This document shows positions 26,681 to 37,090 of a DNA stretch of 64,000 nt, one piece after another (position 1 is the stretch's first letter; each line of letters starts with the position of its first letter). The position numbers and the translations under genes were made by a program. Source of the stretch: Scolanthus callimorphus (taxonomy: Eukaryota > Cnidaria > Anthozoa > Actiniaria > Edwardsiidae); assembly GCA_033964015.1 (NCBI GenBank), contig CM066919.1, positions 26,680,204 through 26,744,203 on the forward strand, in the 5' to 3' direction. The notes beneath the pieces are model-generated. The model searched no databases. It saw only the letters and a program-made list of their open reading frames with translations, and was not told the DNA's origin.

Positions 26681-28273
26681 CTTGCTGGCACGAACACGAC
26701 GCTTAAGGAGAACTGGTCCAGGTTCACTCATCCAGGTTGGAATGGAAGAGCCGGCAGAAGACCGTCTGGGAAAAGCGAAGAATCGCTCATGTGGTGTCTC
26801 GTTGGTAGCTGTACACAATAGAGAGCGGATAGAGTGCAAAACATCAGGAAGGACATCTTGCCAGCGCTTTACTGGTAGATTCTTAGACATCAGGCATGTT
26901 GAGATTGCTTTCCACACCACTCCATTATACCTCTCGACTTGCCCATTTCCTTCGGGGTTGTAGCCAGTGGTTCGGCTTGTTGCCACACCCTTCTCTCCTA
27001 GGAAGTTTCGTAACTCCTGGCTTATTAAGGAAGAACCACGGTCTGAATGCACATAGGCTGGCATCCCAAATAGAGAGAAAAGTGTAGTGAGGCATTTGAT
27101 TACCGTTGGTGTCGAGACATCAGGACAGGGGAAGACAAATGGAAATCTGGAATACTCATCGATGACATTGAGGAAAAACTTATTTCCATTGTAGCTTGGC
27201 AGAGGACCCTTGAAATCAATGTTGATCCTCTCAAATGGTTGTGTGGCTTTAATGAGAGGAACTTTGGGAGGTTGGTGATACTGTGGCTTGCATTCACAGC
27301 AAACAGGACACTTGCTTGTCATTGTCTTGATGTCATCAAGGGAATATGGCAGGTTCTTGGTCCTCACAAAGTGGCTGAGCCTGGTGACCCCTGGATGACA
27401 GAGTGACTCGTGGAGCTTGTAGAGTGGGTCTTCATCTACCATAGCGCATGTGGCTCTGGATAGTGTGTCAGGAGGAATGTTCTCTTTTCCTGGACGGTAG
27501 ACAATGTCGAACGTGTAGCAAGACAGTTCAAGCTTCCATCGCATCATTTTATCATTCTTTATCTTCCCTCTGTGGCGTTGGTCAAACATGTAAGATACTG
27601 ACTTCTGGTCAGTCACAAGAGTGAAGTGCCTTCCTGTTAGGAAGTGTCTCCAGTGTCTCACAGCTTCTATGATAGCCTGTGCTTCCTTCTCAACTGAGGC
27701 ATGTTTGAGCTCACTACCCTGTAAGGCTCGTGAAAAGAATGCGACAGGTCTCCCATTCTGGTTGAGGGTGGCAGCTAGTGCTACTTCGGAGGCATCCGTC
27801 TCAACTTCAAAAGGAATGGCTTCATCGATTGCCGTAACAAAAGCCTCTTCCACTGTTTTCTTGATACTCTCAAATGCTTCAACAGCTGGCTCTGATAGAG
27901 GAAATGCCTTACAGCTGGTTATGGGCTTGATTCGGTCAGAATATGTTGGTATCCACTGTGAGTAGTAAGAAAACAGTCCCAGGCACCTGTTTAGAGACTT
28001 TGAATCATGTGGGACCGGGAGCTCGCGCAAGGGGCGTAGGCGCTCCGGGTCTGGGCTGATACTTCCTTCTTCAACCACGTATCCAAGGATAGGGAGGCGC
28101 CGTGTCGAAAACATGCTTTTGTCATCGTTGTAGCAGATGTTCTTATGCTTGGCAGCTTCAAGGAAATTCTGAAGGTTTGAATCATGCTCTTTCTGATCCT
28201 TTCCACAAATCGTGATATTGTCAAGATAGGGAAAGACCGCCTTGAGATCATTTTCTTCCACCAGCTTTGTCAT
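26669..28273 (-). pseudogene. pol: gypsy RT (C-terminal), RNase H and integrase
   Basis: A 534-codon open segment. The RT palm motif reads FPYLDNITICG near the start, so the usual YxDD catalytic pair is YLDN. RNase H follows (VETDASEVALAATL, then SRALQGSELKHASVEKEAQA). Integrase has a zinc-binding HHCC region (HESLCHPG...CPVCCEC) and a DDE core: the first D in INIDFKGPLP, the second in YVHSDRGSSL, and the E in GYNPEGNGQVERYNG. The frame breaks near 26680 and continues to 26367 in another frame with a basic tail (LRRSERARRAVDRLDL). No chromodomain is visible. Confidence 0.93.
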
Positions 28274-28302
28274 CTCCCTTTGAAAGCAGGCTACCCCGTT
28301 AG

Positions 28303-29097
28303 TTACGCCAAAAGGGAGACGGGTAAACTGGTACAGGTTATTTTAGCTTCGAATGCTGTGTAAGGTTTGTCCTCATCCTTGAGAGGGATCTGATGATAGG
28401 CGCTGCGGAGGTCAATTGTGCTGAAGACTTTGTACTGAGCAATTTGGTTAACCATGTCACTTATTCGTGGCAATGGGAAGGCATCGAGGAGGGTAAACCT
28501 GTTGATGGTCTGTGAATAGTCAATGGCCAACCTCTTCTTGTGGTTCTCATCTTTGGTTACTACGACCTGGGCCCGCCAAGGGGAGCGACTCGGTTCGATT
28601 ATCCCTTCAGCGAGCAGCCTTTTAACTTCCCCATCAATGAAAGCAGAATCTTCCTGACTATATCGGCGAGATTTAGTGGCGACGGGATGACAGTCCGATG
28701 TCAAGTTCGCGAAAGGCTCAGGCGGGTCTACATTCAGGGTGCTGAAACCACAGACAGAGAGAGGCGGTTCCGAGCCCCTGTACTTGAATACAACACTTTC
28801 ATGCTTGGATTGAAAATCTACTCCTAGTATGAGGTCGGCGCAAAGTCCAGGGAGTACAGAAAACTGGATGCCTTCATATTTACGTCCTTGGTAGGTTAGG
28901 TCAACTGTGCAGGTACCGTTTATCTTGACAGGGCCAGGTGCTGATGTTGCCATGGATACTGTACTAGATGATGGCTGAACTGTTAAACTTGCTTGTTCCA
29001 CCAAACTGGGGTGAATATAGCTTTCACTACTTCCGCTGTCAAACAAAGCCTTGACTTGTAATCCTTCGATGTCAACAGTCGCACATGATTTTGAGAG
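28303..29097 (-). pseudogene. pol: gypsy protease and N-terminal reverse transcriptase
   Basis: The protease starts around the LFDSGSSESYIHPSL motif (DSG catalytic triad of retropepsins, about residue 3 of the open segment from 29046). About 130 residues later the reverse transcriptase fingers and palm begin, with KRLAIDYSQTINRFT and FSTIDLRSAYHQIPL; that aspartate is the first catalytic Asp. The frame is lost near 28340, after the KPYTAFEA motif, and resumes in the next open segment. The upstream join to gag needs a shift near 29090. Confidence 0.88.
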
Positions 29098-29917
29098 ATT
29101 TTGGTGCGCTTGGTGTTAACGTGGCCAGTGTTGGAGACCAGGTTGCAGCAGAAACTGTATCTTTATCCTTGGCAACAGGCTTCCCCCGACAAACTCGAGC
29201 AAAATGGCCTTTCTTCTGACACTTGAGGCAGACGGCATCACGAGCTGGACACTTAGTGCGATGGTGCCTTTTGTTTCCACAGAAAAAGCAGGTGGCTTGT
29301 TCAGATTCAACTGCAGCTAGTGTGCTTTCATCGGACTGCTCTACTGACGAGTGGTTCGGAACGGCCGCATTGATGGAGGCCTGTGGTGCTCCATACGACT
29401 CAGAACTTTTCATGGCTGACTCAAGGGCTCGGGCTTGATCAAACATGGTTTTAAGATCCAGCGTTTTATTCTCTAGCAATCTCTGCCGAATTAGGTTGGA
29501 CTGCAGCCCAGTGATGAAAGCGTCCCGTATGCTTTCCTCGCAGTATTTTGTTGCAGTAACGCTCTTGAAATTACAGTCTTTACTAAGTGTTTTCAGTGCT
29601 TGGAGGTACTCATCTAGGCTTTCAGCTGGCTGTTGTCTTCTTGTGGCAAGAATGTGTCGAGCGAAAATCTCATTTTGTGGTTTTACAACAGAGCCTGTAG
29701 CGTGTCGATTGCTGTGTCATATTCTGTACAGTCCTCGATGTGCTGGAATATCTTTGGAGAGATGTAGTTAGTCAACACATTGAGTTTTGTTGAGGCCAGT
29801 TTGAGGTAAAACTGTCAGGAAATCCTCGAAAGTCCGTTTCCAGTGATGCCATTCCTTCGCTGCTAAACTGCTGTTTGGATCGGTTTCCAGACGTTCTGGT
29901 CGCAGTACTTTATCCAT
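29072..29917 (-). pseudogene. gag: gypsy gag (frameshifted)
   Basis: Starts at ATG 29917-29915, 28 bases after the LTR, with MDKVLRPERLETDPNS. It ends in a zinc-knuckle region with two CCHC boxes: CFFCGNKRHHRTKC and CLKCQKKGHFARVC, which fit CX2CX4HX4C and bind RNA. The product would be the structural capsid/nucleocapsid protein. One extra A in an AAAA run near 29783 and another shift near 29692 break the N-terminal half. The last 135 codons (29479-29072) are open, and the frame is lost again before the protease. It is dead as read, unless the indels are sequence errors. Confidence 0.85.
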
Positions 29918-29924
29918 TGGACTA

Positions 29925-29944
29925 AGAGATTATGCTGATTAAAT
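29925..29944 (-). promoter_or_regulatory. Candidate self-priming primer-binding site
   Basis: On the minus strand the 5' LTR is followed directly by TTTAATCAGCATAATCTC rather than a TGG that would pair with a tRNA 3' CCA end. This stretch is complementary to 14 consecutive bases in the same LTR (TTATGCTGATTAAA), and the pairing extends further if one base is bulged. Tf1/sushi-type elements prime reverse transcription by folding their own RNA in this way. The role here is inferred. Confidence 0.55.
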
Positions 29945-30159
29945 TGTTGTAAAATTAACAGAGACCTTTTGCCCAAACATAAGGCTTTAATCAGCATAAA
30001 TCTCGTACAATAATACGAAGTAAAACAAGATGGCTGCCAAGAGAAATAAGGGTAACTGCTGAGTAAATTGCGGGCTCACAAACCACAGGCAAACCAAACA
30101 TAACAAAACTAAGCTAAACATGATTTAAGTTCAGTGTTCAGTCTTTGAGATATATTTCA
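29945..30159 (-). repeat. 5' LTR of the gypsy element
   Basis: A 215-bp LTR. On the minus strand it contains the segment TTATGCTGATTAAA, exactly complementary to the sequence just downstream of the LTR (see the primer-binding feature). The CATAT target duplication follows at 30160-30164. Confidence 0.93.
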
Positions 30160-30208
30160 CATATGTATAGAAAGTATTATTTGTATGTATTCTATTTATT
30201 TATTATTA

Positions 30209-31401
30209 TGTGACCGGGTCACTTTGTGACAATTTTGGGATCGTTTCTAATATAGTTTTTATGAGGTATTTAGCAATTTTTGGCTTGTAAGTTTCAGCTA
30301 AGATTTCTCTGTTTTACGTGAGTTAGATTTTCAAGCATTTCTGTTTCTATCAACAAGCCTGTCAACTTGTTTTGATTAGGATTTTGTCAGTGCATCTTTA
30401 GTAGACGCCTTTATCATTTAGGAAAGGGTTTGGCAATTCAGCTTTTGTCACATTCATGCTAAAATGAGTCATAGCATTGTTTAATCACGTTTAAATGTTT
30501 TTACTTGCTTTTGGAAGGCAAAGGAATTTGGGTTTGACCTTGTTAAACAAGATTAGCTCTTTTACAATTTCCTGTTGTATCAGTAGTTAACTTAATTGAC
30601 TTTGTCTTTGGTTCAGCATAAAACTTCTGAACACTGTTTACTTTTATGTTCAGTGGAAAATAACTTTCTAGGTTTGCATTAGAATTCTTTTAGAGTTTAG
30701 TTTCTCTAAACGTTTCTAGTTTTGCTTCTCAGCATCCAATTGTTTTCAAGTGCGTTTGTTTCAGATAAGTTGTATCTAATCTGTTTGATCAGCAAACACT
30801 TGTTGCTTAATCAACAGGATATTAGTAAGTTGTTGGAATGCGTTACGTTTTTCCTGTCACATACAGAGGTTTCTATTTCGGGTCAGATCCAATCTTATAA
30901 ATATAGTAGTCAATTTTCAGTAAGACTGCAGAACAACAACAGAATACAGAGAGATACTGAGTTACACGGAGAGAGAGCAGCTTTAGCAGAGCTCAGGGCT
31001 CTTGCCCCTGCAGCATGGCCCAGCCTACTGTTTCAGTATGTATGTATGATTCCCGTGCCCGTGGTCTGAGTATTGTTGTTTAGCTTTTTCTTATCGGATT
31101 AGATGTTTCGGTCAAGTTCTCTAACATTTTTGAATTCGTTTTATTCTAATTTTTCCTTAGCTTTGTTCATTCGCTTGTAATCTACTTTGTATAGTTAGGT
31201 TTTTAATAAATTCTATTTCTCCTGCACCCGAGTCACTTCCTTACATCCCTAACGATCGCTCACTGCCTTCGGTTATTTTCTATTTAGTCTTTTCGGCGTT
31301 ACCGCTCGCGCCGGTTATTTTCTATTTAGTCTTTTCGGCGTTACCGCTCGCGCCGTCCGTCCGACCGGGTTGAATGTTTAGCGCATTTTCCGCCCGTCAC
31401 A
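30209..31401 (+). mobile_element. Probable solo LTR (1.19 kb)
   Basis: Begins TGTGACCGGGTCACTTTG and ends CGCCCGTCACA, that is TG...CA with a short inverted TGTGAC/GTCACA terminus. ATTA is duplicated on both sides (30205-30208, 31402-31405). On + it has a TATA-like box (TATAAATATAG, 30896-30906) and AATAAA (31205-31210), as a retroviral-type LTR would. A 42-bp unit is tandemly duplicated at 31271-31312 and 31313-31354. No internal gag/pol is seen on either side, so recombination left one LTR. The superfamily (BEL/Pao or Ty3) is undetermined. Confidence 0.68.
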
Positions 31402-31405
31402 ATTA

Positions 31406-31859
31406 GCTGACCCTCAGTGTAACTCAGCATTTTGCTGCACTAGTGTTGAAGAAACCATTATTATTATTATAACTATGAGTCAAGGAATCATACAAGGGTT
31501 TAGATACCTCTTTGTTTTGGGCTTCAGCATCCTTAGTTTCTTTTCTGGTGATCTGATTAATTCTGAGAAGTCTATTATTTGGATTGGAAAACTCATCCTC
31601 TCTGCTGAACATGTTTTCACTCATCATCTTCATCATGTCCATAAACATCATCATCATGTGAAGTTTTTATACTTTAGAGTTTGGATTGGGAGTCTGCCAG
31701 CTTTTTGCTATTGAGCCTTCTTTGGTTTAGCCCCAAATGGTCCGTTATAGTTGTAGTAACAGCAACCAGTAGCCTTTGCTATTGGAGATTCTCTTTTGTA
31801 GGCCCAAATGTGCATGGTGATGGCCATCAGCAACACTTCAGTTGTTGTAACAGGAATTT
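31406..31859. other. Probable 3' UTR / flank of the microprotein gene
   Basis: Lies downstream (on -) of the stop codon at 31862-31860. It has a Met/His-rich frame due to CAT/ATG repeats (31615-31660) that I do not believe is coding. No clear polyadenylation signal was found. Confidence 0.4.
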
Positions 31860-34800
31860 TCAATTTGTTTTATCAATTTTGTCTCTTAATTGCTTTATGC
31901 TCTTTTCCTTTTCTTCAATTTGATTTCTAAGTCTTTCAAGCCGTTCCTCCTACAAAAGTAGAATAATACAATGATAATATAATCGTTAAATACCTAACCA
32001 TAAGAAACAGCAAGCTTTTCTTATGATTGGTTCTTATTTTTCTCCCACGATTGTAATAACAGTATGTATTCCCTCGCCTTGAATCCAGATTAGATTACAC
32101 TGATGATGGCACAGGAAGCTGCCAAAACATGTCTGTAAATGTTAGACAGATATGGTTAATGAAATGACCACATGTTTCACAGGGGCGGAAAGCTGGAAAC
32201 ATTTGGTTGTACAACCTTTCCTTTTCCAGGGGATGAAGCTCAGGGGGATCTTCCAGGAAAAACGTGATAGGAACGCATGTAAATAAAATGTACCCATAAA
32301 AATGTATTACTGTTCAAAATGAAACCTATGAGAATATTGTTTTCTTGCTGATTTTGTAACTAATCTAATGTGATTCCCTTGGTCCTAGTCAATAAGTATT
32401 TTATTGTTTCATTTGGGATCAAATGGTCAACACAACATTATAATTTTCCAACAAAAGTTGCTGGTTTGGTTCCCACAGAGGCCACTTTTATCTTGTTCTG
32501 TGTTTTGAAGTGGCCTCTGCACACAAATGTCACTTACCTCATCCAGGATGATGGACGTACTTGACTGGTTTGTGTTTTGCTTCAAAAACAGTGCACCCTA
32601 GTGATTTCTCGTTCAATGAACAACACACAACACTTTGCTCAAATTTAAATAGAAAATAAAACAATCCCCAGCGAATTGTCAAAGGCAAACTTTAGAATGA
32701 GTATCAGAGCTGCATTTAAAGGGGCTGTGTCACGATTTTAGCACACTTTTAGTGATGTAAAAAACATACAAATAACTGATGGATAGCCAAAATACTGAAC
32801 TATGTTTGTTAAATAGCCCTTTAACTACAAACCCATTATGATTGTAGGCTCTATGGACCTATTACAGAGCAGATGGAAACGGATTGCAACAATGAGTTTT
32901 CGAAATCTTGTCAGGATGACAAGTTTTCAAAGTTTAAATTTACATCAAAATTTACTTGTAAATGGCAGTCTTGTCGCTAAAGCCTGCCTACATAGCCTAT
33001 TAGGCTAATACCAAGTGATATAAGTGATTTGGGGATGATTACATACAAATTTAGAGATGTATTTACAAATTTATTCAAACGACTGTGACACAGCCCCTTT
33101 AAAGTGCCACTAAAGGCAGAAGTCAACTAAATTTCATCAAAAAGATCCATTGTCCAAGGGAACAGTAGCGAAACAAAAATGTGCTTTACGCGCGCCATTA
33201 ATATTTTATTGATTTTTGAATACTTTCTTCAGAACAATGGTTCCTATGATGCATGAAGAAGACATAGAAAATACAACAAAAGAAGGTCTTTGTTCTTGTT
33301 TCATTGTCTTCTTCGTGGTCTTTGTTCTACTTTCTATGTCTCCTTCATGCGTCATAGGAACCATTGTTCACCCCAAGGATGCAGAAACGCATAGTTGAAC
33401 GAAAAAAAATCGCCAATCAGAAATATTAAAAAATCAATAAATATTAACGGCACGCGGTAAACACATTTTTCTTTCGTTACTGTTCCTTTGGATAATGGAT
33501 CTTTTTGATGAAATGTAGTTGACTTCTGCCTTTAGTGGCACTTTAATAGCCTTTAAATTGAGTAAACAAGCCATCTAAAGGCCACAAAAAGTGATTTTGT
33601 GTAAGTTGTAGAGCAGATTAATTTAGATTTTCTTGTTCGTGCACAACCTTGATCAACCAGTTTCTCCAAGCTCACAGAAATGACATTTGTGTGCTAATTA
33701 TGATTTGGAGATGGCAATACCACAAAAAATTGATGCCTAGTTGGAAGAAAATACTGTCCATATTTGGTAGTCATGCAGTGATGAGCCCAATACATGAAAA
33801 TATTGTCTTCCAATGGCATCAATATTTTGTGGTATAAACCCTCTCAAAATCGTAATTTGTTTTGTATCACGATTCTTGATGTTTTTTCTAGAGAAGTAGA
33901 GAGAAATTATTGCCTATTTTAATGTTGATTGAAATTTCAATTCTTCTTACAAGCGTGCACTCTCTCATGCAATCATGAAGGCTTTTTGCACAAGCTCCCA
34001 CACTTTTCTATTCACAAGTCTTTTTTGTTAAAAAATTCCCTCTCTGCCATGAGATACAATTAAAAGCCTGGTGCGTAGTGACAAAATTTTGATCACATGC
34101 TCACTATTTCGTGTACCGCGTGATTTACTTTTTCCGCTGGCTGTCTTGTTGTTTCTTGTCTCCTGTGACAAGATGGCTAACTTTCAGTTCAAGGTTCAGC
34201 TTTTACTAAATGATTTCGCGAATTTAAAAGGTGTTCTTACAAAGAATTGCTAGTGAACTCTTGGTCTCCATGCTAGCAGAAAAGATCCCAAGGCTTCAAC
34301 AATTTGACTCATGTTTACTTAGTTGTTTACGTTTACTCGCACCTTAGGTCTGAAAAATGTCTGATCATGTGGTACACAAAATAGTGAGAATGTGATCAAA
34401 ATTTGGCCACTATGCAACCAATCTTTTTGCACCAGAATTGACACTCTACTGGTTTTGATTGTATGCAAAAGTGCTTTTATAGGACCCCAACAAGTTTAAA
34501 TAAAATTCTTTTGAATACATAGCAATGTAATTCCTTGTAGAATACTGAATAAGTGATTATATGATGATTTACTAACGTTTTCAGTTCACATTTTGAATTT
34601 CCTTATGAATACTAATTAGTGTTGCTCTCTGCACGAAAAGCTTTTTTCTGAGCCAAACCATTTGTAATATAAATTATTCTGCAGCAACTAAAAAGGTAAT
34701 TGTTTAGAAAACAAAGAGTTCCTATTTATTTCTTTACAAACTCGTGTTTTGAATAGAAATTTTAACTCTACAACAGCTGAGTGACAACTGACAATCAAAG

Positions 34801-36617
34801 GCCGGCGGGCCTGCTTCTTTTATACCAGAACTCTGTGTTTAATGTTTACTGTATTTTTCTTCTAAAATGCAGGGTCACAGGCAACCCAGGATCCCCCCTA
34901 GCTACACCCCTGTAAACGTTATTTCAAACTAACTACATATATAGACGTCATACCTGTCAACCCAACTTCATCAAAAATATCGAGATTCTCCCTCACGAGG
35001 CAGGTAAATACAGAAAATGCGTGAAAAAATAATGCGGGTAAAATACAGTCATCATTATGTGGTCATCATTATGCAATCATTATGCAGTTGACAGGCTTCA
35101 AAATTTTGAGTTGACAGCTATGAGACATTGACAATGAAATGAAACACAAATAGACGATTCCAGCTATAAGCGCGCACGCTCTTCTTTATTCAGAAATGCA
35201 TAAGCCGTGTCCCACAACTACCAGAATGCAGCGCGCGCTTTTTAACAGTTTGTTCGACAATTGTCCCACATCTACCGACATGCAGCGCGCGCATTCTTTA
35301 TAGCTGGAATCGTCCATTCATTTAAAAATTTGATTTTAGCTAGGTTGAAAAACATAAGAACACTAATGCACTAGTCATTTGTTTCCACCGACCCCCGACC
35401 CCCGCGACATAGCAGGGGAATATGAAACAGATGTTGTCAAATTTGAAATAATTCCACCGCCTACCAGGGGAGAACGCCTTGGCAAATTCCCTACACCCCG
35501 GGGAAACATTTCCTACACGAGGGGGGCCTATGGGGGTTCTCAAAACCGCACAAAAATTTCGAAAATACCGCCTTTCCGCACAGATTTTTCGGGAATACCG
35601 CTCACCGCAAAAACGTTTTTCTTTTATATCTTAAATGGCAGCGAAATCACATGCGAAGTCAATCAAATGCCGTTTCCGCTAACGATTCTGTGGTATCCAA
35701 TGGCAATGAGACCTTCTATTCAAGCAAAACGTGAGCGGAAGATTGTCTTGAGCCCTACAACCATCCGCCAGTGTGTAACTTGTGTTTTACTGCAATTCGA
35801 GAGTCTCGGGACACTAAATACCGTTAACCGTAGGACTCGCAAACACGGCAATACCGCATTTTTGTACACAAATTACCTTGTGATCGATCGCAGACTATTT
35901 CACCAATTTTCGCACACCGTAGACTTTGAAAATACCGCATAACCGTAACTTTTAAGCTTTTTATCCGCAAAACCGAGCAAAAACACAGCCAATACCGCAT
36001 CACCGCAAACCCCTAGGCCCCCCTCCCCCACCCAAGGGACAAATTCCACCCTCCACAAGATGGATACAAGAAACTTCCCTAATATGTCAAAACCAGTAGA
36101 GTGTCTTTGCCGAAATGAAAAAGACAGGTGTTTTGTATGTTTCCCCCGCCATTCCCCCGGCCGGTTATCTGAGCCATAGCAAATTTGAAGTAAACTCCCT
36201 GGGGATCGGGGCAAGAATACAAGACAAACCACTGATATTTCCCCCAGTATTGCCTGACAAAATCCCCGCATGTCGCGGGGGTGGGGGGTCGGTGGAAGCA
36301 AATGACTAGTGCATAAAAGTAAAAGAAAATGCAGGGAGACAAAAAGTAGCCTCTGCTCCGTGCTTGCAGGGAACACATTAGCCAAACACACTAATTTTGA
36401 TGTCTGATTTGCAGGGAGAGAAGCTTAGATAGCTTTATTAAAAGTTCCTTGGCAGCCAGAAAGCTGAATACCGGAACATTTACAATAACACGGTTGTTTA
36501 ACTTACCCGTCCTTTCAAATTCGCGTTGTCTCGAACATAAAATCCCAGTGCACCACCGCCAAATGTCCCGGTTACTATTGCGATGAATATATTGAGTTTT
36601 GATCGTTCAAATGCCAT
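31860..36617 (-). CDS. Two-exon gene for a 66-aa single-pass membrane microprotein
   Basis: Exon 1 is 36617-36507 (37 codons). It starts MAFERSKLNIFIAIV and continues through a glycine-rich segment (GTFGGGALGFYV), giving one hydrophobic helix at about residues 9-28. It ends at a phase-0 donor, CGG followed by GTAAGT. Exon 2 is 31949-31860 (29 codons plus TGA) after a TTTTGTAG acceptor. It encodes a charged coiled coil, EERLERLRNQIEEKEKSIKQ, ending DKTN. The join is in frame and yields a membrane anchor plus cytosolic or matrix helix. The architecture resembles small mitochondrial membrane proteins such as PIGBOS1 or STMP1, but I cannot assign a family. The 4.56-kb intron holds only transposons. 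Both pieces are too short for ordinary ORF calling. The exon pairing is inferred from phase, strand and chemistry. Confidence 0.62.
32720..33098. mobile_element. piggyBac-like MITE, TTAA flanks
   Basis: A 379-bp non-coding element starting AGGGGCTGTGTCACG and ending CTGTGACACAGCCCCT. It is flanked by TTAA at 32716-32719 and 33099-33102. TTAA target duplications are the mark of piggyBac-type (or Kolobok-type) transposition. It lies in the intron of the microprotein gene. Confidence 0.85.
33103..33542. mobile_element. Fully palindromic TTAA MITE abutting the previous one
   Basis: A 440-bp near-complete palindrome from AGTGCCACTAAAGGCAGAAG to CTTCTGCCTTTAGTGGCACT. It is flanked by TTAA at 33099-33102, shared with the neighbouring MITE, and at 33543-33546. 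The centre lies near 33322. Open frames across it are mirror images of each other and not genes. Confidence 0.88.
33717..33835. repeat. 119-bp hairpin
   Basis: ATACCACAAAAAATTGATGCC (about 33718) pairs with GGCATCAATATTTTGTGGTAT ending 33835, and inner arms TTGGAAGA/TCTTCCAA also pair. It is intronic and probably a degraded MITE. Confidence 0.65.
34069..34420. mobile_element. MITE with about 50-bp inverted ends
   Basis: The left end TGGTGCGTAGTGACAAAATT and the complementary right end (reading TGGTTGCATAGTGGCCAAAT on -) pair imperfectly over about 52 bases. Shared motifs are TTTTGATCACAT and CTCACTATTT. It is intronic and has no coding capacity. Confidence 0.72.
35153..35314. mobile_element. 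Short MITE, GACGATTCCAGCTATAA ends
   Basis: A 162-bp element with inverted ends GACGATTCCAGCTATAA and TTATAGCTGGAATCGTC. The interior has two copies of a GTCCCACA...TGCAGCGCGCGC motif. Confidence 0.78.
35367..36313. mobile_element. 0.95-kb inverted-repeat element, TGCACTAGTCATTTG ends
   Basis: Inverted ends of about 45 bp (TGCACTAGTCATTTG then CACCGACCCCC...CGCGACAT) at 35367 and ending 36313. The interior is peppered with AATACCGC motifs. A related but distinct element with TGCACCAGTCAATTG ends is at 39268-40136. No transposase was found. It is intronic to the microprotein gene, ending about 190 bp from exon 1. Confidence 0.78.
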
Positions 36618-37090
36618 GATAAAATGAGCAAAAGACGAGAAACGTGGTGAATAGTGAAGCTTCACGGTCAGCTTCACTGATAACTACCGCTGACCGGATA
36701 TACTTTCCTCGTTCCCATAGTCTCTGGGTAATTTGTAGCCTGTCTTTATACTCCAAAGAAATAAGAATTTCATTAACCGCGTTATTGAATTGTTATTTAC
36801 TTAAACACAACTTGCATAATCGTTTCTACAATTTTACTTCCGTGATTCGTGAAAAGCGTTTTCATAACTCCGTGATAATAATAATAATAATAATGATCCG
36901 TGAAATAACGAAAAATCGGTCCGTGATTCGTGGCAAAAACTAATCGCGGATCACGACAGACAAAATACCCTATCGAGCAAAGCTTTTTTCGACACGCTAG
37001 AAAGTGATAATAAGGAGTTCTGGCACAGAAAACTAAAGAACATTTTAGATATATCGGGCTTGGATAACGTATGGCTGACTGGAGAAGGGC
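36618..37090. other. 5' flank of the microprotein gene
   Basis: Presumed promoter side (on -). No TATA box is evident. A patch at 36838-36955 repeats CCGTGATTCGTG three times around an AATAAT run. No gene is seen. Confidence 0.4.

Larger units (their letters stand above)
26140..30159 (-). mobile_element. Ty3/gypsy LTR retrotransposon, complete but frameshifted
   Basis: A 4.02-kb element on the minus strand. LTRs lie at 26140-26358 and 29945-30159, both with TG...CA ends, and CATAT is duplicated on both sides (26135-26139, 30160-30164). Read on -, the order is 5' LTR, primer-binding region, gag, protease, reverse transcriptase, RNase H, integrase, polypurine tract (AACGGAGGGG next to 26359), 3' LTR. 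I count three substitutions and one 4-base indel between the LTRs, so the insertion is young, yet the coding region has at least five frameshifts. The integrase is downstream of RNase H, as in Ty3/gypsy. No chromodomain or envelope gene is seen. Confidence 0.95.

Noticed and set aside
31424..31657. 77-codon Met-rich minus-strand frame
   Set aside because: Produced by CAT repeats in the probable 3' flank of the microprotein gene.
33216..33398. 60-codon frame inside the palindromic TTAA MITE
   Set aside because: Sequence is one arm plus the mirrored other arm; not a gene.
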